A stretch of 7,842 nucleotides of DNA from CAZJBP01 sp964544115 (GCA_964544115.1 CAZJBP010000164.1:1-7842); one strand, 5' to 3'. Positions 1 through 6,309 are shown, counted from the first letter of the stretch. Numbers and translations: made by a program. Notes: a model not told the origin generated them from the sequence alone.

Positions 1-63
1 CCCGACCGCGGGCCTGACACTACCCAATGCTGCACTTGCACCGAAACGGGGATGCGCCCAGTC

Positions 64-93
64 TTGACACGCCCGTCATCGTGGGCGGATCAT
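64..93 (+). promoter_or_regulatory. Possible sigma70-like promoter for the que operon
   Basis: A perfect TTGACA (64-69) is followed after 18 bp by GATCAT (88-93), which matches four of six bases of TATAAT. If used, transcription would start at about 99-102, directly at the queF ATG (103), giving a nearly leaderless mRNA. No good Shine-Dalgarno sequence precedes 103, which agrees with that. One perfect hexamer can arise by chance and the -10 is poor, so this is weak. Confidence 0.3.
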
Positions 94-102
94 CCCCCCG
101 TC

Positions 103-537
103 ATGAAGACGAAAGCCAATCCCCAGCCGGACTACACGCCGAAGCACCTGGGCATCCGCTCGCGCGGGCCGATTGACCAGGTGGACCGCATCCCCTGGCA
201 CGGCAGCCGGGTGACCGTCACCCTCGAGTGCGAGGAGTTCACCTCGCTGTGCCCGGTGACCGGCCAGCCCGACTTCGGCGCCGTCACGATCCGCTATGAG
301 CCCAACCGTTACCTGGTGGAAAGCAAGTCGCTGAAGCTCTACCTCATGCGCTACCGGGACCAGGGCGTCTTCAACGAGGTGCTGGTCGACCAGATGGCCG
401 CCGACCTCTACCGGCAGCTCAAGCCGCGCTGGCTGGAGGTCTGCGGTTGCTTCAACTCGCGCGGCGGCATCGCCATCAGCGTCACCGCCCGTCGCCCCGC
501 GCCGGCCAAGGGAGAGCCCGCACATGCCGCGGAGTAG
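103..537 (+). CDS. queF: NADPH-dependent 7-cyano-7-deazaguanine (preQ0) reductase QueF, short unimodular type
   Basis: This cytosolic enzyme reduces the nitrile of preQ0 to the aminomethyl group of preQ1 with two NADPH, the last step before insertion into tRNA by Tgt. The product is 144 residues, close to the Bacillus-type short QueF. Visible motifs are FTSLCPVTGQPDFG, with catalytic Cys50 and Asp57, and the QueF signature ESKSLKLYL at 73-81, followed by a conserved RGG near the C-terminus (FNSRGGIAI). The substrate-binding Glu is Glu92 in FNEV. The residue before it is Asn91, where B. subtilis QueF has His96; the 41-residue spacing from the catalytic Cys is the same. The frame is open upstream to an ATG at 52, but the ATG at 103 places Cys50 near the family position (Cys55 in B. 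subtilis) and avoids an unconserved Pro/Arg-rich tail. It is the first gene of the que operon and overlaps queC by 14 bp. Confidence 0.95.
   Translation: MKTKANPQPDYTPKHLGIRSRGPIDQVDRIPWHGSRVTVTLECEEFTSLCPVTGQPDFGAVTIRYEPNRYLVESKSLKLYLMRYRDQGVFNEVLVDQMAADLYRQLKPRWLEVCGCFNSRGGIAISVTARRPAPAKGEPAHAAE
508..514 (+). promoter_or_regulatory. Ribosome binding site of queC inside queF
   Basis: AAGGGAG lies 9 nt before the ATG at 524, inside the last codons of queF. It fixes the queC start and supports translational coupling across the 14-bp overlap. Confidence 0.7.
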
Positions 538-1261
538 CGCGGACCAGGCGACCGGGCAGCTCGTCCTCGTCAGCGGCGGGCTCGATTCGGTGACGGCCCT
601 GTACGCCGCGTACGCGCAGGGCGCGCCAACCACCGCGGTGAGCTTCGACTATGGCGCCCGCCACGGCGACCGCGAACTGCCCTGCGCCGCCTGGCATGCC
701 ACCCACCTCGGCGTCCGCCATCTCGTCATCCCTCTGGAGGCCGCCTTTGCCGCGATGCACTCCGCCCTTCTCACGCACAGCGGAGGCGCCATCCCCGACG
801 GGCACTACGAGGAGGCGTCGATGAAGCAGACCGTCGTGCCGTTCCGCAACGGCGTGATGATCGCCGTCGCGGCCGGCCTGGCGGAAAGCCTCGGCGCCCG
901 GCGCGTCGTTATTGCCGCCCACGCCGGCGACCATGCGATCTATCCCGACTGCCGCGAGGCGTTCATGGACGCCATGGGGCGCGCGGTCGAGCTCGGCACC
1001 TACGCGGGCATCGTCCTGCACCGTCCGTTCATCGCGATGGACAAGGCGCAGATCGTGCAGCGCGGCGCGGCGCTGGGCGTGGACTATGCCCGCACCTGGT
1101 CCTGCTACAAAGGCGGCACGCTGCATTGCGGCACCTGCGGCACGTGCGTCGAGCGGCGCGAGGCGTTCCTGCGCGCAGGCATTCCCGACCCCACGCCGTA
1201 TGCGGCCACCCCGCCGCTGCCGCCGGCGCCGGGCGTAACCGTTCAGGCAGCGGGCTCGTAG
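524..1261 (+). CDS. queC: 7-cyano-7-deazaguanine synthase QueC
   Basis: QueC uses ATP and ammonia to convert 7-carboxy-7-deazaguanine to preQ0, the nitrile that QueF then reduces. The 245-residue product has the PP-loop ATP-pyrophosphatase motif SGGLDS at 17-22, a FDYGARH block (usually FDYGQRH), VPFRNGVMIAVAAGLAE, and the family signature HAGDHAIYPDCREAFM. A complete zinc site follows: Cys194, Cys202, Cys205 and Cys208 (C-x7-C-x2-C-x2-C). The start at 524 is backed by a strong ribosome binding site. The C-terminus runs well past the usual end (PDPTPYAATPPLPPAP...), and the last residues plus the TAG stop are encoded by the left arm of the inverted repeat at 1248-1319. The repeat may therefore have replaced or extended the original tail. 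All catalytic and metal residues are intact, so the enzyme is expected to be active. Confidence 0.97.
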   Translation: MPRSSADQATGQLVLVSGGLDSVTALYAAYAQGAPTTAVSFDYGARHGDRELPCAAWHATHLGVRHLVIPLEAAFAAMHSALLTHSGGAIPDGHYEEASMKQTVVPFRNGVMIAVAAGLAESLGARRVVIAAHAGDHAIYPDCREAFMDAMGRAVELGTYAGIVLHRPFIAMDKAQIVQRGAALGVDYARTWSCYKGGTLHCGTCGTCVERREAFLRAGIPDPTPYAATPPLPPAPGVTVQAAGS

Positions 1262-1319
1262 CGCCCGCTGTACCTATTGTCGAGTCAGATACCGTACAGC
1301 GGGGGCTACGAACCCGCTG
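1248..1319. repeat. 26-bp-arm inverted repeat at the queC/queE junction
   Basis: The arms at 1248-1273 and 1294-1319 match at 24 of 26 positions as inverted copies around a 20-nt loop. Each arm is itself a hairpin: CAGCGGGC/GCCCGCTG (1248-1255 with 1263-1270, 7-nt loop) and CAGCGGG/CCCGCTG (1297-1303 with 1313-1319, 9-nt loop). GTAG lies in the left loop and CTAC in the right loop. The queC stop codon sits in the left arm, and the queE ribosome binding site begins about 10 nt after the right arm. There is no T-tract, so an intrinsic terminator is not indicated. It may be a mobile palindromic (REP-like) repeat or an intra-operon mRNA structure. Confidence 0.85.
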
Positions 1320-1329
1320 ATGAGCCGAC

Positions 1330-1334
1330 AGGAG
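1330..1334 (+). promoter_or_regulatory. Ribosome binding site choosing the queE start
   Basis: AGGAG is placed 9 nt before the ATG at 1344. The alternative in-frame ATG at 1320 directly abuts the inverted repeat and lacks a site, so 1344 is preferred. Confidence 0.65.
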
Positions 1335-1343
1335 CCTGAAGCC

Positions 1344-2018
1344 ATGCTGCAGGTGTGTGAAATCTTCTACTCCGTCCAGGGCGAAGGGCTCCACTCCGGC
1401 ATGCCATCGGTCTTTGTACGCTTCAGCGGCTGCAACCTCGCCTGCACGTGGTGCGACACCCCCTACGCCTCACGCCCCGGCCCGGCCGACACGCCCCGGG
1501 AGATGCGCGTGGCGGAGGTGCTCGCCGCCCTCGCGCCCTACCCCGCCGCCGCCCACGTCGTGCTGACGGGCGGCGAGCCCATGCTGCAGGCGGACCTGCC
1601 CGAGCTGACCGATGCCCTGGCCGCGGCCGGACGGTGCGTGACGATCGAGACCAACGCGACGCTTCCGCCGGGGCGCGTCCGCTGCGACCTTGGGTCGCTG
1701 AGCCCGAAGCTGCCCGGGTCGCAACCCGACGGCGGCGGGGCGCTCGATCCGCACGTGGTGGCCGCATGGCTGGCGCACGTGCCCTGCCAGCTCAAGTTCG
1801 TCATCCGCCACATCACCGACGTCGAGGCCGTGGACGCCTTCCTGAGCGCACTGCCCGCCCCGCCCGCCCCCGAGCGGGTGTTCCTGATGCCCGAGGGACG
1901 CGACCCGCGCGCCATTGCCAGCGCCAGCCGCGATCTGGTACAAGCGTGTCTGGAACGCGGGATGCGTTACGGACGCCGCCTGCAACTGGACCTGTTCGGA
2001 GACCGCCGAGGAACGTAG
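1344..2018 (+). CDS. queE: 7-carboxy-7-deazaguanine synthase QueE (radical SAM)
   Basis: QueE is a radical S-adenosylmethionine enzyme that contracts the ring of 6-carboxy-5,6,7,8-tetrahydropterin (the QueD product) to 7-carboxy-7-deazaguanine, the QueC substrate. The product is 224 residues. It opens with the QueE hallmark EIFYSVQGEG (6-15). The [4Fe-4S] motif is Cys30-x3-Cys34-x2-Cys37 in GCNLACTWCDT, followed by TGGEP at 75-79 (SAM binding), IETNAT at 101-106 and SPKL. The C-terminus RRLQLDLFGDRRGT resembles the usual QueE ending. The cluster motif is the canonical CX3CX2C, not the expanded form seen in some QueE proteins. A strong ribosome binding site supports 1344; a start at 1320 would add only eight residues. 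It is separated from queC by a large inverted repeat, so its translation may depend on that structure. Only 5 bp separate it from queD. Confidence 0.96.
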   Translation: MLQVCEIFYSVQGEGLHSGMPSVFVRFSGCNLACTWCDTPYASRPGPADTPREMRVAEVLAALAPYPAAAHVVLTGGEPMLQADLPELTDALAAAGRCVTIETNATLPPGRVRCDLGSLSPKLPGSQPDGGGALDPHVVAAWLAHVPCQLKFVIRHITDVEAVDAFLSALPAPPAPERVFLMPEGRDPRAIASASRDLVQACLERGMRYGRRLQLDLFGDRRGT

Positions 2019-2023
2019 CCGCC

Positions 2024-2485
2024 ATGCCCTACCGGATCTGCAAGACGTTCGAAGTCGAGAGCGGCCACATTCTCAGCCAGCATCCGGGCCGCTGCCGCTT
2101 CCCCCACGGCCACACGCGCCGCGTGGAGATTGTCCTCGAGGCCGACGACGTCGACGCCAACGGCATGGTCTGCGACTTCGGTGCGCTGAAGGTGTGCATC
2201 GCCCCGCTCGTGGACGCGTTCGACCACAGCATCTGCATGAACACGGCCGACCCGATGTTCGAGGCCCTGCGCACCGCCTATGGCGACCGCGTGATGGGGT
2301 TCACCAACCAGGACCCCACCAGCGAGGTGCTGGTCCGGTACTTCCACGACCAGGTGCGGGAACGCCTCGACGCCTACCGGCAGCAGCCCGACCCCAGGTT
2401 TCCCGTCCGCCCCGGCGTCCGCCTGCGGTCCGTGCGCATCTGGGAAACCAGCTCTTCCTGGGCCGAATACAGCGATCCCGCCTGA
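2024..2485 (+). CDS. queD: 6-carboxy-5,6,7,8-tetrahydropterin synthase QueD
   Basis: QueD converts 7,8-dihydroneopterin triphosphate (from GTP via FolE) to 6-carboxytetrahydropterin, the first dedicated step of 7-deazaguanine synthesis. The 153-residue product belongs to the PTPS/QueD T-fold family. The zinc ligands are His15 (SGH), His28 and His30 (PHGHT). The catalytic Cys is Cys24, and the Asp67-His68 dyad lies in FDHSICMN; the 44-residue gap from Cys to His equals that of E. coli QueD. Glu141 in RIWETSSSWAEY is the expected pterin-anchoring residue. It is somewhat longer than E. coli QueD because of an insertion around MFEALRTAYGDRVMGF and an extended PDPRFPVRPG loop. GAGGAA at 2008-2013 provides a ribosome binding site. 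The same frame is open far upstream through queE, but homology begins at MPYRICKTFEVESGH. Confidence 0.94.
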   Translation: MPYRICKTFEVESGHILSQHPGRCRFPHGHTRRVEIVLEADDVDANGMVCDFGALKVCIAPLVDAFDHSICMNTADPMFEALRTAYGDRVMGFTNQDPTSEVLVRYFHDQVRERLDAYRQQPDPRFPVRPGVRLRSVRIWETSSSWAEYSDPA

Positions 2486-2534
2486 CCCCACAGCGTTCCG
2501 ATGCTCCGCGCGCCATGACTCCGTGGTGCACTCT

Positions 2535-2705
2535 GGGCGCATCTGTGTTTCATGGCCTGTCGCGTCCCCGCGCGGGCCTGCGCCTCGGAGAGGCGCGGCC
2601 TACTCTGTTGCACTGGCCATCTCGCTGGACAGGTGCGTATGCGTAGGGCGGCGCTCTCCGAGCGCCTGCCCCCTGTACGGCGTGCACTGAAGCGCAGATG
2701 CGCCC
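2535..2705. repeat. Nested inverted-repeat element downstream of queD
   Basis: A perfect 11-bp inverted repeat, GGGCGCATCTG (2535-2545) and CAGATGCGCCC (2695-2705), bounds a 171-bp segment. The inner flanks continue to match partly (7 of the next 11 positions). Inside are a CCCGCGCGGG palindrome (2567-2576) and two facing hairpins, listed separately. No open reading frame with family motifs lies here, so this reads as a non-coding palindromic element. Confidence 0.65.
2580..2666. repeat. Pair of facing GTAG-hairpin units (REP/BIME-like)
   Basis: Unit A has a 7-bp stem GCGCCTC/GAGGCGC with loop GGA (2580-2596), then CTAC at 2600-2603. Unit B has GTAG at 2643-2646, then a 7-bp stem GGCGCTC/GAGCGCC with loop TCC (2650-2666). 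They are inverted copies: loop, loop-proximal bases and GTAG end are conserved, while paired stem bases differ between copies and still pair. The GTAG ends face each other across 39 bp. This matches the known layout of REP sequences, with a GTAG tetranucleotide at the foot of a hairpin and frequent inverted pairs, although no RAYT transposase gene is in the window. Confidence 0.6.
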
Positions 2706-2713
2706 GTTCATTC

Positions 2714-2762
2714 TCCCATCGAAAATCTGCAATCGACAATCGTCCATCTTCAATCTTCAATT
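2714..2762. repeat. Seven degenerate 7-bp tandem repeats
   Basis: The stretch divides cleanly into heptamers: TCCCATC, GAAAATC, TGCAATC, GACAATC, GTCCATC, TTCAATC, TTCAATT. The consensus is NNCAATC, and it is AT-rich in a GC-rich setting. The array ends 7 bp before the ATG at 2770. An in-frame ATG at 2698 would translate it, but the resulting peptide has no family similarity, which argues for the downstream start. Confidence 0.75.
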
Positions 2763-2769
2763 CCCCCTC

Positions 2770-5265
2770 ATGAGCACCGACATGCGGCTTGCCGTCCCTT
2801 CCCTCGCCACCGGCGAGGGCGTTGTCGTTCTCTTCAACGATCCGGGCCCCTCGGGCGTCGGCCCGTGGGCGGAGGCGGACCGCGGCGTCCTCATGGCGGT
2901 TGATGCGGTGTGCGCCGCCCTGGGCGAGTTGGCCGTCCCCCATCGCCGCGCGGGCATCCTGCGCCTCACCGACATCCCTGGCGCCCTCGCGGCCGGAACC
3001 GAGAAGCTGGTTTTCAACCTCGTCGAGCGTCTCGACGGCCACCCGACCGACTTCAACCAGGTTCCCGCGGTGTGCGAAGCGCTCGGGCGCTCCGTGACCG
3101 GCAGCGCGTCCGAATCGCTGTCCCTGACGCTGGACAAGTGGCTGACGAAGGCCCGCCTGCGCGCGGCAGGCCTGCCCGCGCCCGAGGGGCTCGTCATCGA
3201 CGTCGGCGCCCGTCCTCCGCGCCGGCTCCCGCCCTTCCCGTTGATCGTCAAGCCCGCCGCCTCCGACGGCAGCGAGGGAATCTTCGCGGATTCCATCGTC
3301 CGCAACCGCGACGGGCTCGAGCGCGCCGTCGAGCGCGTGCACGCGGGCTGCGCCCAGCCGGCGCTGGTCGAGCGCTACATCGAGGGCCGCGAGTTCAACC
3401 TGGCCGTCATGCAGCGCGGCGAGGAGGTCCTCTGCCTACCGGTCGCCGAGATCGACTTCGCGCTGTACCCCGAAGGCCGGCCGCACATTGTCGACTACGA
3501 CATCAAGTGGCACCCCGGCGCCATCGGGGGCCGCGTCTCCCCGCGCCGCGTGCCGGCGCCGGTCACCCCCGCCCAGCGCAGGCGGCTCCACACGCTCGCA
3601 CGGCAGGTGTGGGCGGCGTGCGGCGGGCGCGACTACATGCGGGTCGACTCCCGCATGGACGCCCGCGGCCGGCTCTACGTGCTCGAAGCCAACACCAACC
3701 CCGACTTGGCGCCCTGCGCCGGCTTCGCCGCCTCGCTGCAGGCGGCGGGCATTCCGTTCACCGCCTTTGTGGCGGAACTGCTCGCCAACGCCGCCGCGCG
3801 GCTGGCACCGGCGGCGACCTCACCGGCGGTGACGGCCGCAACCGCATCGGCGCCCTCCCCTTACGGCCCGGTGCCCAGCGCGCGGCAGCTCGCCTGGCAC
3901 GACATCGAGTTCTACGGCTTCGTGCATTTCACGACCAACACGTTTACCGACCTGGAGTGGGGTTACGGCGACGAGCGGCCGGACGTGTTTCAGCCCTCCG
4001 ACTTCAGCGCGGACCAGATCGCCGCCACGGCGGCGATGGCCGGCATGGGCGGGTTGGTGCTCACCTGCAAGCATCACGACGGATTCTGCCTGTGGCCTTC
4101 GCGTCACACCGAACACTCCGTCCGCAGCAGTCCCTGGCGCAACGGACGCGGCAACGTCGTGGCCGAGCTGTCGGCGGCCTGCCGCGCCCACGGCCTGCGC
4201 TTCGGCGTCTACCTCTCCCCGTGGGACCGCAACCACGCCGATTACGGCCGCCCCGCCTACGTCCGCTACTACCGCGAGCAACTGCGCGAACTGCTCACGG
4301 GCTATGGCCCGCTGTTCATGGTGTGGTTCGACGGGGCCAACGGAGGAGACGGCTACTACGGCGGAGCGCGGGAATCGCGCCTCATCGACAAGCGGACGTA
4401 CTACGGGTGGCAGGACACCTGGGACCTCGTGCGCTCGCTGCAGCCCAACGCCTGCATGTTCAGCGATGCCGGACCGGACGTCCGCTGGGTCGGCAACGAG
4501 CACGGCGAAGCCGGAGAAACGTGCTGGGCCACATTCAGCCGCGGGGGTGTTGTGCCCGGCGAGGCCGATTGCGGCCGACTGAACCGCGGCGACCGTCCCG
4601 GCTCTGATTGGGTGCCGGCCGAGTGCGACGTATCAATCCGGCCCGGCTGGTTCTACCACGCCCACGAGGATGCCGCGGTCAAGTCGCCGGCCGACCTGTT
4701 CCGCCTCTATCTCACGTCCGTCGGCCGCGGCGCCTCGCTGCACCTGAACCTGCCGCCGGACCGGCGCGGGAGGATCGCCGACCCGGACGTCGCCGCGCTG
4801 CGCGGCTTCCGCGCACGGATGGACGCCGCGTTCGCGCGCGATCTGGCGCGCGCCGCGGTGGCCGCGCAGGGCCCCGCCCGCGGCGGGCTGGACCGCTTTG
4901 CGCCGGCACGGCTGATCGATGGCCAGCGCGACACGTATTGGGCGACGGACGACCATGACCGGCAGCCGGAGGCGGTGCTGTCGTTCGCCGAATCCGTGAC
5001 GTTCAATCTGGTCGACGTGCGTGAGTTCCTGCGCCTGGGCCAGCGCGTGGAGGCTCTCGCCGTCGATGCCTGGGCGGACGGCGGTTGGAAGGAGATCGGT
5101 CACGCGACTTCGATCGGCGCGCGTCGGCTGATCCCCGTGCCGCTCACGCGCACCGACCGCGTCCGGCTGCGCATCACTCAGGCCGCCGCGTGCCCCGCCA
5201 TCCGCTCATTCAGCCTCTGGCATGACGCAGCGGCGTGCGGTTCCGCCAGCGCGGCGACGCTGTAA
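2770..5265 (+). CDS. Fusion protein: D-Ala-D-Ala-ligase-like ATP-grasp enzyme + GH29 alpha-L-fucosidase + discoidin-like domain
   Basis: The predicted product is 831 residues in one uninterrupted frame. Residues about 17-330 are a Ddl-like ATP-grasp ligase: VVVLFNDP at 18-25, VTGSASESLSLTLDK (109-123), IVKPAASDGSEGI (159-171), LVERYIEGREF (199-209), and the metal ligands Asp293, Glu306 and Asn308 in DYMRVD and VLEANTNPDLAP; the 13-residue Asp-Glu spacing equals that of DdlB. Such enzymes join a carboxylate to an amine with ATP; the substrate here is unknown. Residues about 331-370 are an Ala/Pro/Ser/Thr linker. From about 370 comes a GH29 domain: VHFTTNTFTDLEWG (385-398), CKHHDGF (433-439), LSPWDRN (482-488), nucleophile Asp521 in VWFDGANG, and likely acid/base Glu within GNEHGEAGETCW (575-586). 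Residues about 706-820 resemble an F5/8-type C (discoidin/CBM32-like) fold, with ARLIDGQRDTYWATDD. No signal peptide is visible, unlike typical exported GH29 enzymes. The start is uncertain (2770 or 2782; 2698 less likely) because no clear ribosome binding site is present. Confidence 0.88.
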   Translation: MSTDMRLAVPSLATGEGVVVLFNDPGPSGVGPWAEADRGVLMAVDAVCAALGELAVPHRRAGILRLTDIPGALAAGTEKLVFNLVERLDGHPTDFNQVPAVCEALGRSVTGSASESLSLTLDKWLTKARLRAAGLPAPEGLVIDVGARPPRRLPPFPLIVKPAASDGSEGIFADSIVRNRDGLERAVERVHAGCAQPALVERYIEGREFNLAVMQRGEEVLCLPVAEIDFALYPEGRPHIVDYDIKWHPGAIGGRVSPRRVPAPVTPAQRRRLHTLARQVWAACGGRDYMRVDSRMDARGRLYVLEANTNPDLAPCAGFAASLQAAGIPFTAFVAELLANAAARLAPAATSPAVTAATASAPSPYGPVPSARQLAWHDIEFYGFVHFTTNTFTDLEWGYGDERPDVFQPSDFSADQIAATAAMAGMGGLVLTCKHHDGFCLWPSRHTEHSVRSSPWRNGRGNVVAELSAACRAHGLRFGVYLSPWDRNHADYGRPAYVRYYREQLRELLTGYGPLFMVWFDGANGGDGYYGGARESRLIDKRTYYGWQDTWDLVRSLQPNACMFSDAGPDVRWVGNEHGEAGETCWATFSRGGVVPGEADCGRLNRGDRPGSDWVPAECDVSIRPGWFYHAHEDAAVKSPADLFRLYLTSVGRGASLHLNLPPDRRGRIADPDVAALRGFRARMDAAFARDLARAAVAAQGPARGGLDRFAPARLIDGQRDTYWATDDHDRQPEAVLSFAESVTFNLVDVREFLRLGQRVEALAVDAWADGGWKEIGHATSIGARRLIPVPLTRTDRVRLRITQAAACPAIRSFSLWHDAAACGSASAATL
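3806..3835 (+). repeat. 15-bp in-frame tandem duplication in the interdomain linker
   Basis: CACCGGCGGCGACCT (3806-3820) is followed at once by CACCGGCGGTGACGG (3821-3835), matching 12 of 15. It encodes the linker peptides PAATS and PAVTA. It lies exactly between the ATP-grasp and GH29 domains. Confidence 0.6.
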
Positions 5266-6306
5266 TCAGGACAAATTGCCTGACGGCCCGACCTTCGGTG
5301 GATTTGCCGTCGGCGGGAATTCAGGCTGAAAGCAGTAGGCGGGGTCCTTCTTCTGCTGCTTCTGGATCCAGAGAATCCTGCGAATGCCGGCCAGGTACCC
5401 CTGGCAGGGCCGGGGCGTGTCGAACGCCATGGATGCATGGAGCTTCGGCAGATTCCAGAACGGCACGGCGGCATACATGTGGTGCTCGGTATGGAAATTC
5501 ATCTGCCAGTACAGGAAGGCCATGAGCGGGCCAAACCGCATCGTATGGCAGCAGAGCCGCCAGTCCGGCACGCTGGGCCGCAGGCCAAGGTGCTGCTGCA
5601 TTCCGCACCCCTGGCTGGGGAAGTTGGCGATGAAGTAACCGAACGTCACCAGGACAATCAGGACCCAGAGCTTGAAATAGATGAACACCCCCAGCAGCAG
5701 GAGATGGCCGGCGAACATGACACGCGCCCAGTTGCACATCTGGCTTCTCCGCTTGTCACCCGGCGGGAACAGCGGATCCCAGAAAAACACGTCGCGGTCG
5801 GCCTGGTCGAATGCATGGGCAAGGTTCGGGAGCATGATCATCTTGAACTTCTTGAAGTTGAACGTGAACCACTGGATGTAGTCCCAGGCGTTCAGTGCGA
5901 TCGGCTCCAGAACGACCTCCTTGTCCAGCCCCCGGTACACGGTCAACTGATGATGCTTCATGTGGCTGGCGCGGAAATGGACGCCGTTGTTCCACGAGAG
6001 AAAACAGAAGAGCCGGTAGAACCACTCGCTCACCCGTTTCGTTTTGAAGGGCGTGCCGTGGCTCAGCTCGTGCACCGCCGCCTCCATGCCGACGAAGCCA
6101 TGAAACATGCAGTGGAGATAACCCGCGGCGACCATCGGGAGCCACATGCGCTGCAGGAAGAAATAGGTCGAGAGCGAGAGCGTGCCCAGGAAGATGAGCA
6201 GAAAGCCGCCGGCCTGAAGCGCCCCCCGCACATCGCTCGTCTGGGTCAGCGCCTTGAGCAGGTTCTTATCCAACGGAGTCCGATACCATCCGATTCTTTC
6301 GTCCAT
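5266..6306 (-). CDS. Membrane fatty-acid desaturase (three-His-box di-iron family)
   Basis: This is an integral-membrane, non-heme di-iron oxygenase-like protein of 346 residues that probably inserts a double bond into, or hydroxylates, an acyl chain using O2. The three histidine boxes are complete: HELSH (79-83), HMKHH (115-119) and HTEHH (272-276), plus the extra conserved His239 in QQHLG. Hydrophobic segments lie at about 34-52, 55-75 and 198-228, with shorter ones near 96-106 and 256-268, consistent with a four-helix desaturase and cytoplasmic His boxes. The block FLYWQMNFHTEHHMYAAVPF followed by NLPKLH resembles bacterial desaturases with a YWxMNxHxEHHM signature. Electron donor and regiospecificity cannot be read from the sequence. 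The start has a very strong ribosome binding site. It is convergent with the fusion gene (stop codons adjacent) and divergent from the ferritin-like gene. Confidence 0.9.
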   Translation of the reverse strand: MDERIGWYRTPLDKNLLKALTQTSDVRGALQAGGFLLIFLGTLSLSTYFFLQRMWLPMVAAGYLHCMFHGFVGMEAAVHELSHGTPFKTKRVSEWFYRLFCFLSWNNGVHFRASHMKHHQLTVYRGLDKEVVLEPIALNAWDYIQWFTFNFKKFKMIMLPNLAHAFDQADRDVFFWDPLFPPGDKRRSQMCNWARVMFAGHLLLLGVFIYFKLWVLIVLVTFGYFIANFPSQGCGMQQHLGLRPSVPDWRLCCHTMRFGPLMAFLYWQMNFHTEHHMYAAVPFWNLPKLHASMAFDTPRPCQGYLAGIRRILWIQKQQKKDPAYCFQPEFPPTANPPKVGPSGNLS

Positions 6307-6309
6307 ACG

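Noticed and set aside
1..102. preQ1 riboswitch upstream of queF
   Set aside because: Looked for because of the pathway. I see no preQ1-I-like short hairpin with an A-rich tail and no other recognisable aptamer, and the candidate promoter would leave no leader.
482..1126. Minus-strand frame of 214 codons antisense to queC, and similar frames antisense to queF and queE
   Set aside because: These are mirror frames of GC-rich coding DNA, without ribosome binding sites or conserved motifs.
2698..2769. Upstream start of the fusion gene at 2698
   Set aside because: It would translate the outer inverted repeat end and the heptamer array into a peptide with no family similarity; the ligase fold begins near VVVLFNDP, well after 2770.
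2910..4607. Long Arg/Ala/Pro-rich plus-strand frame over the fusion gene
   Set aside because: It has no family motifs and extreme Arg/Ala/Pro content. It is a high-GC shadow of the fusion gene, whose own frame carries all ATP-grasp and GH29 motifs.
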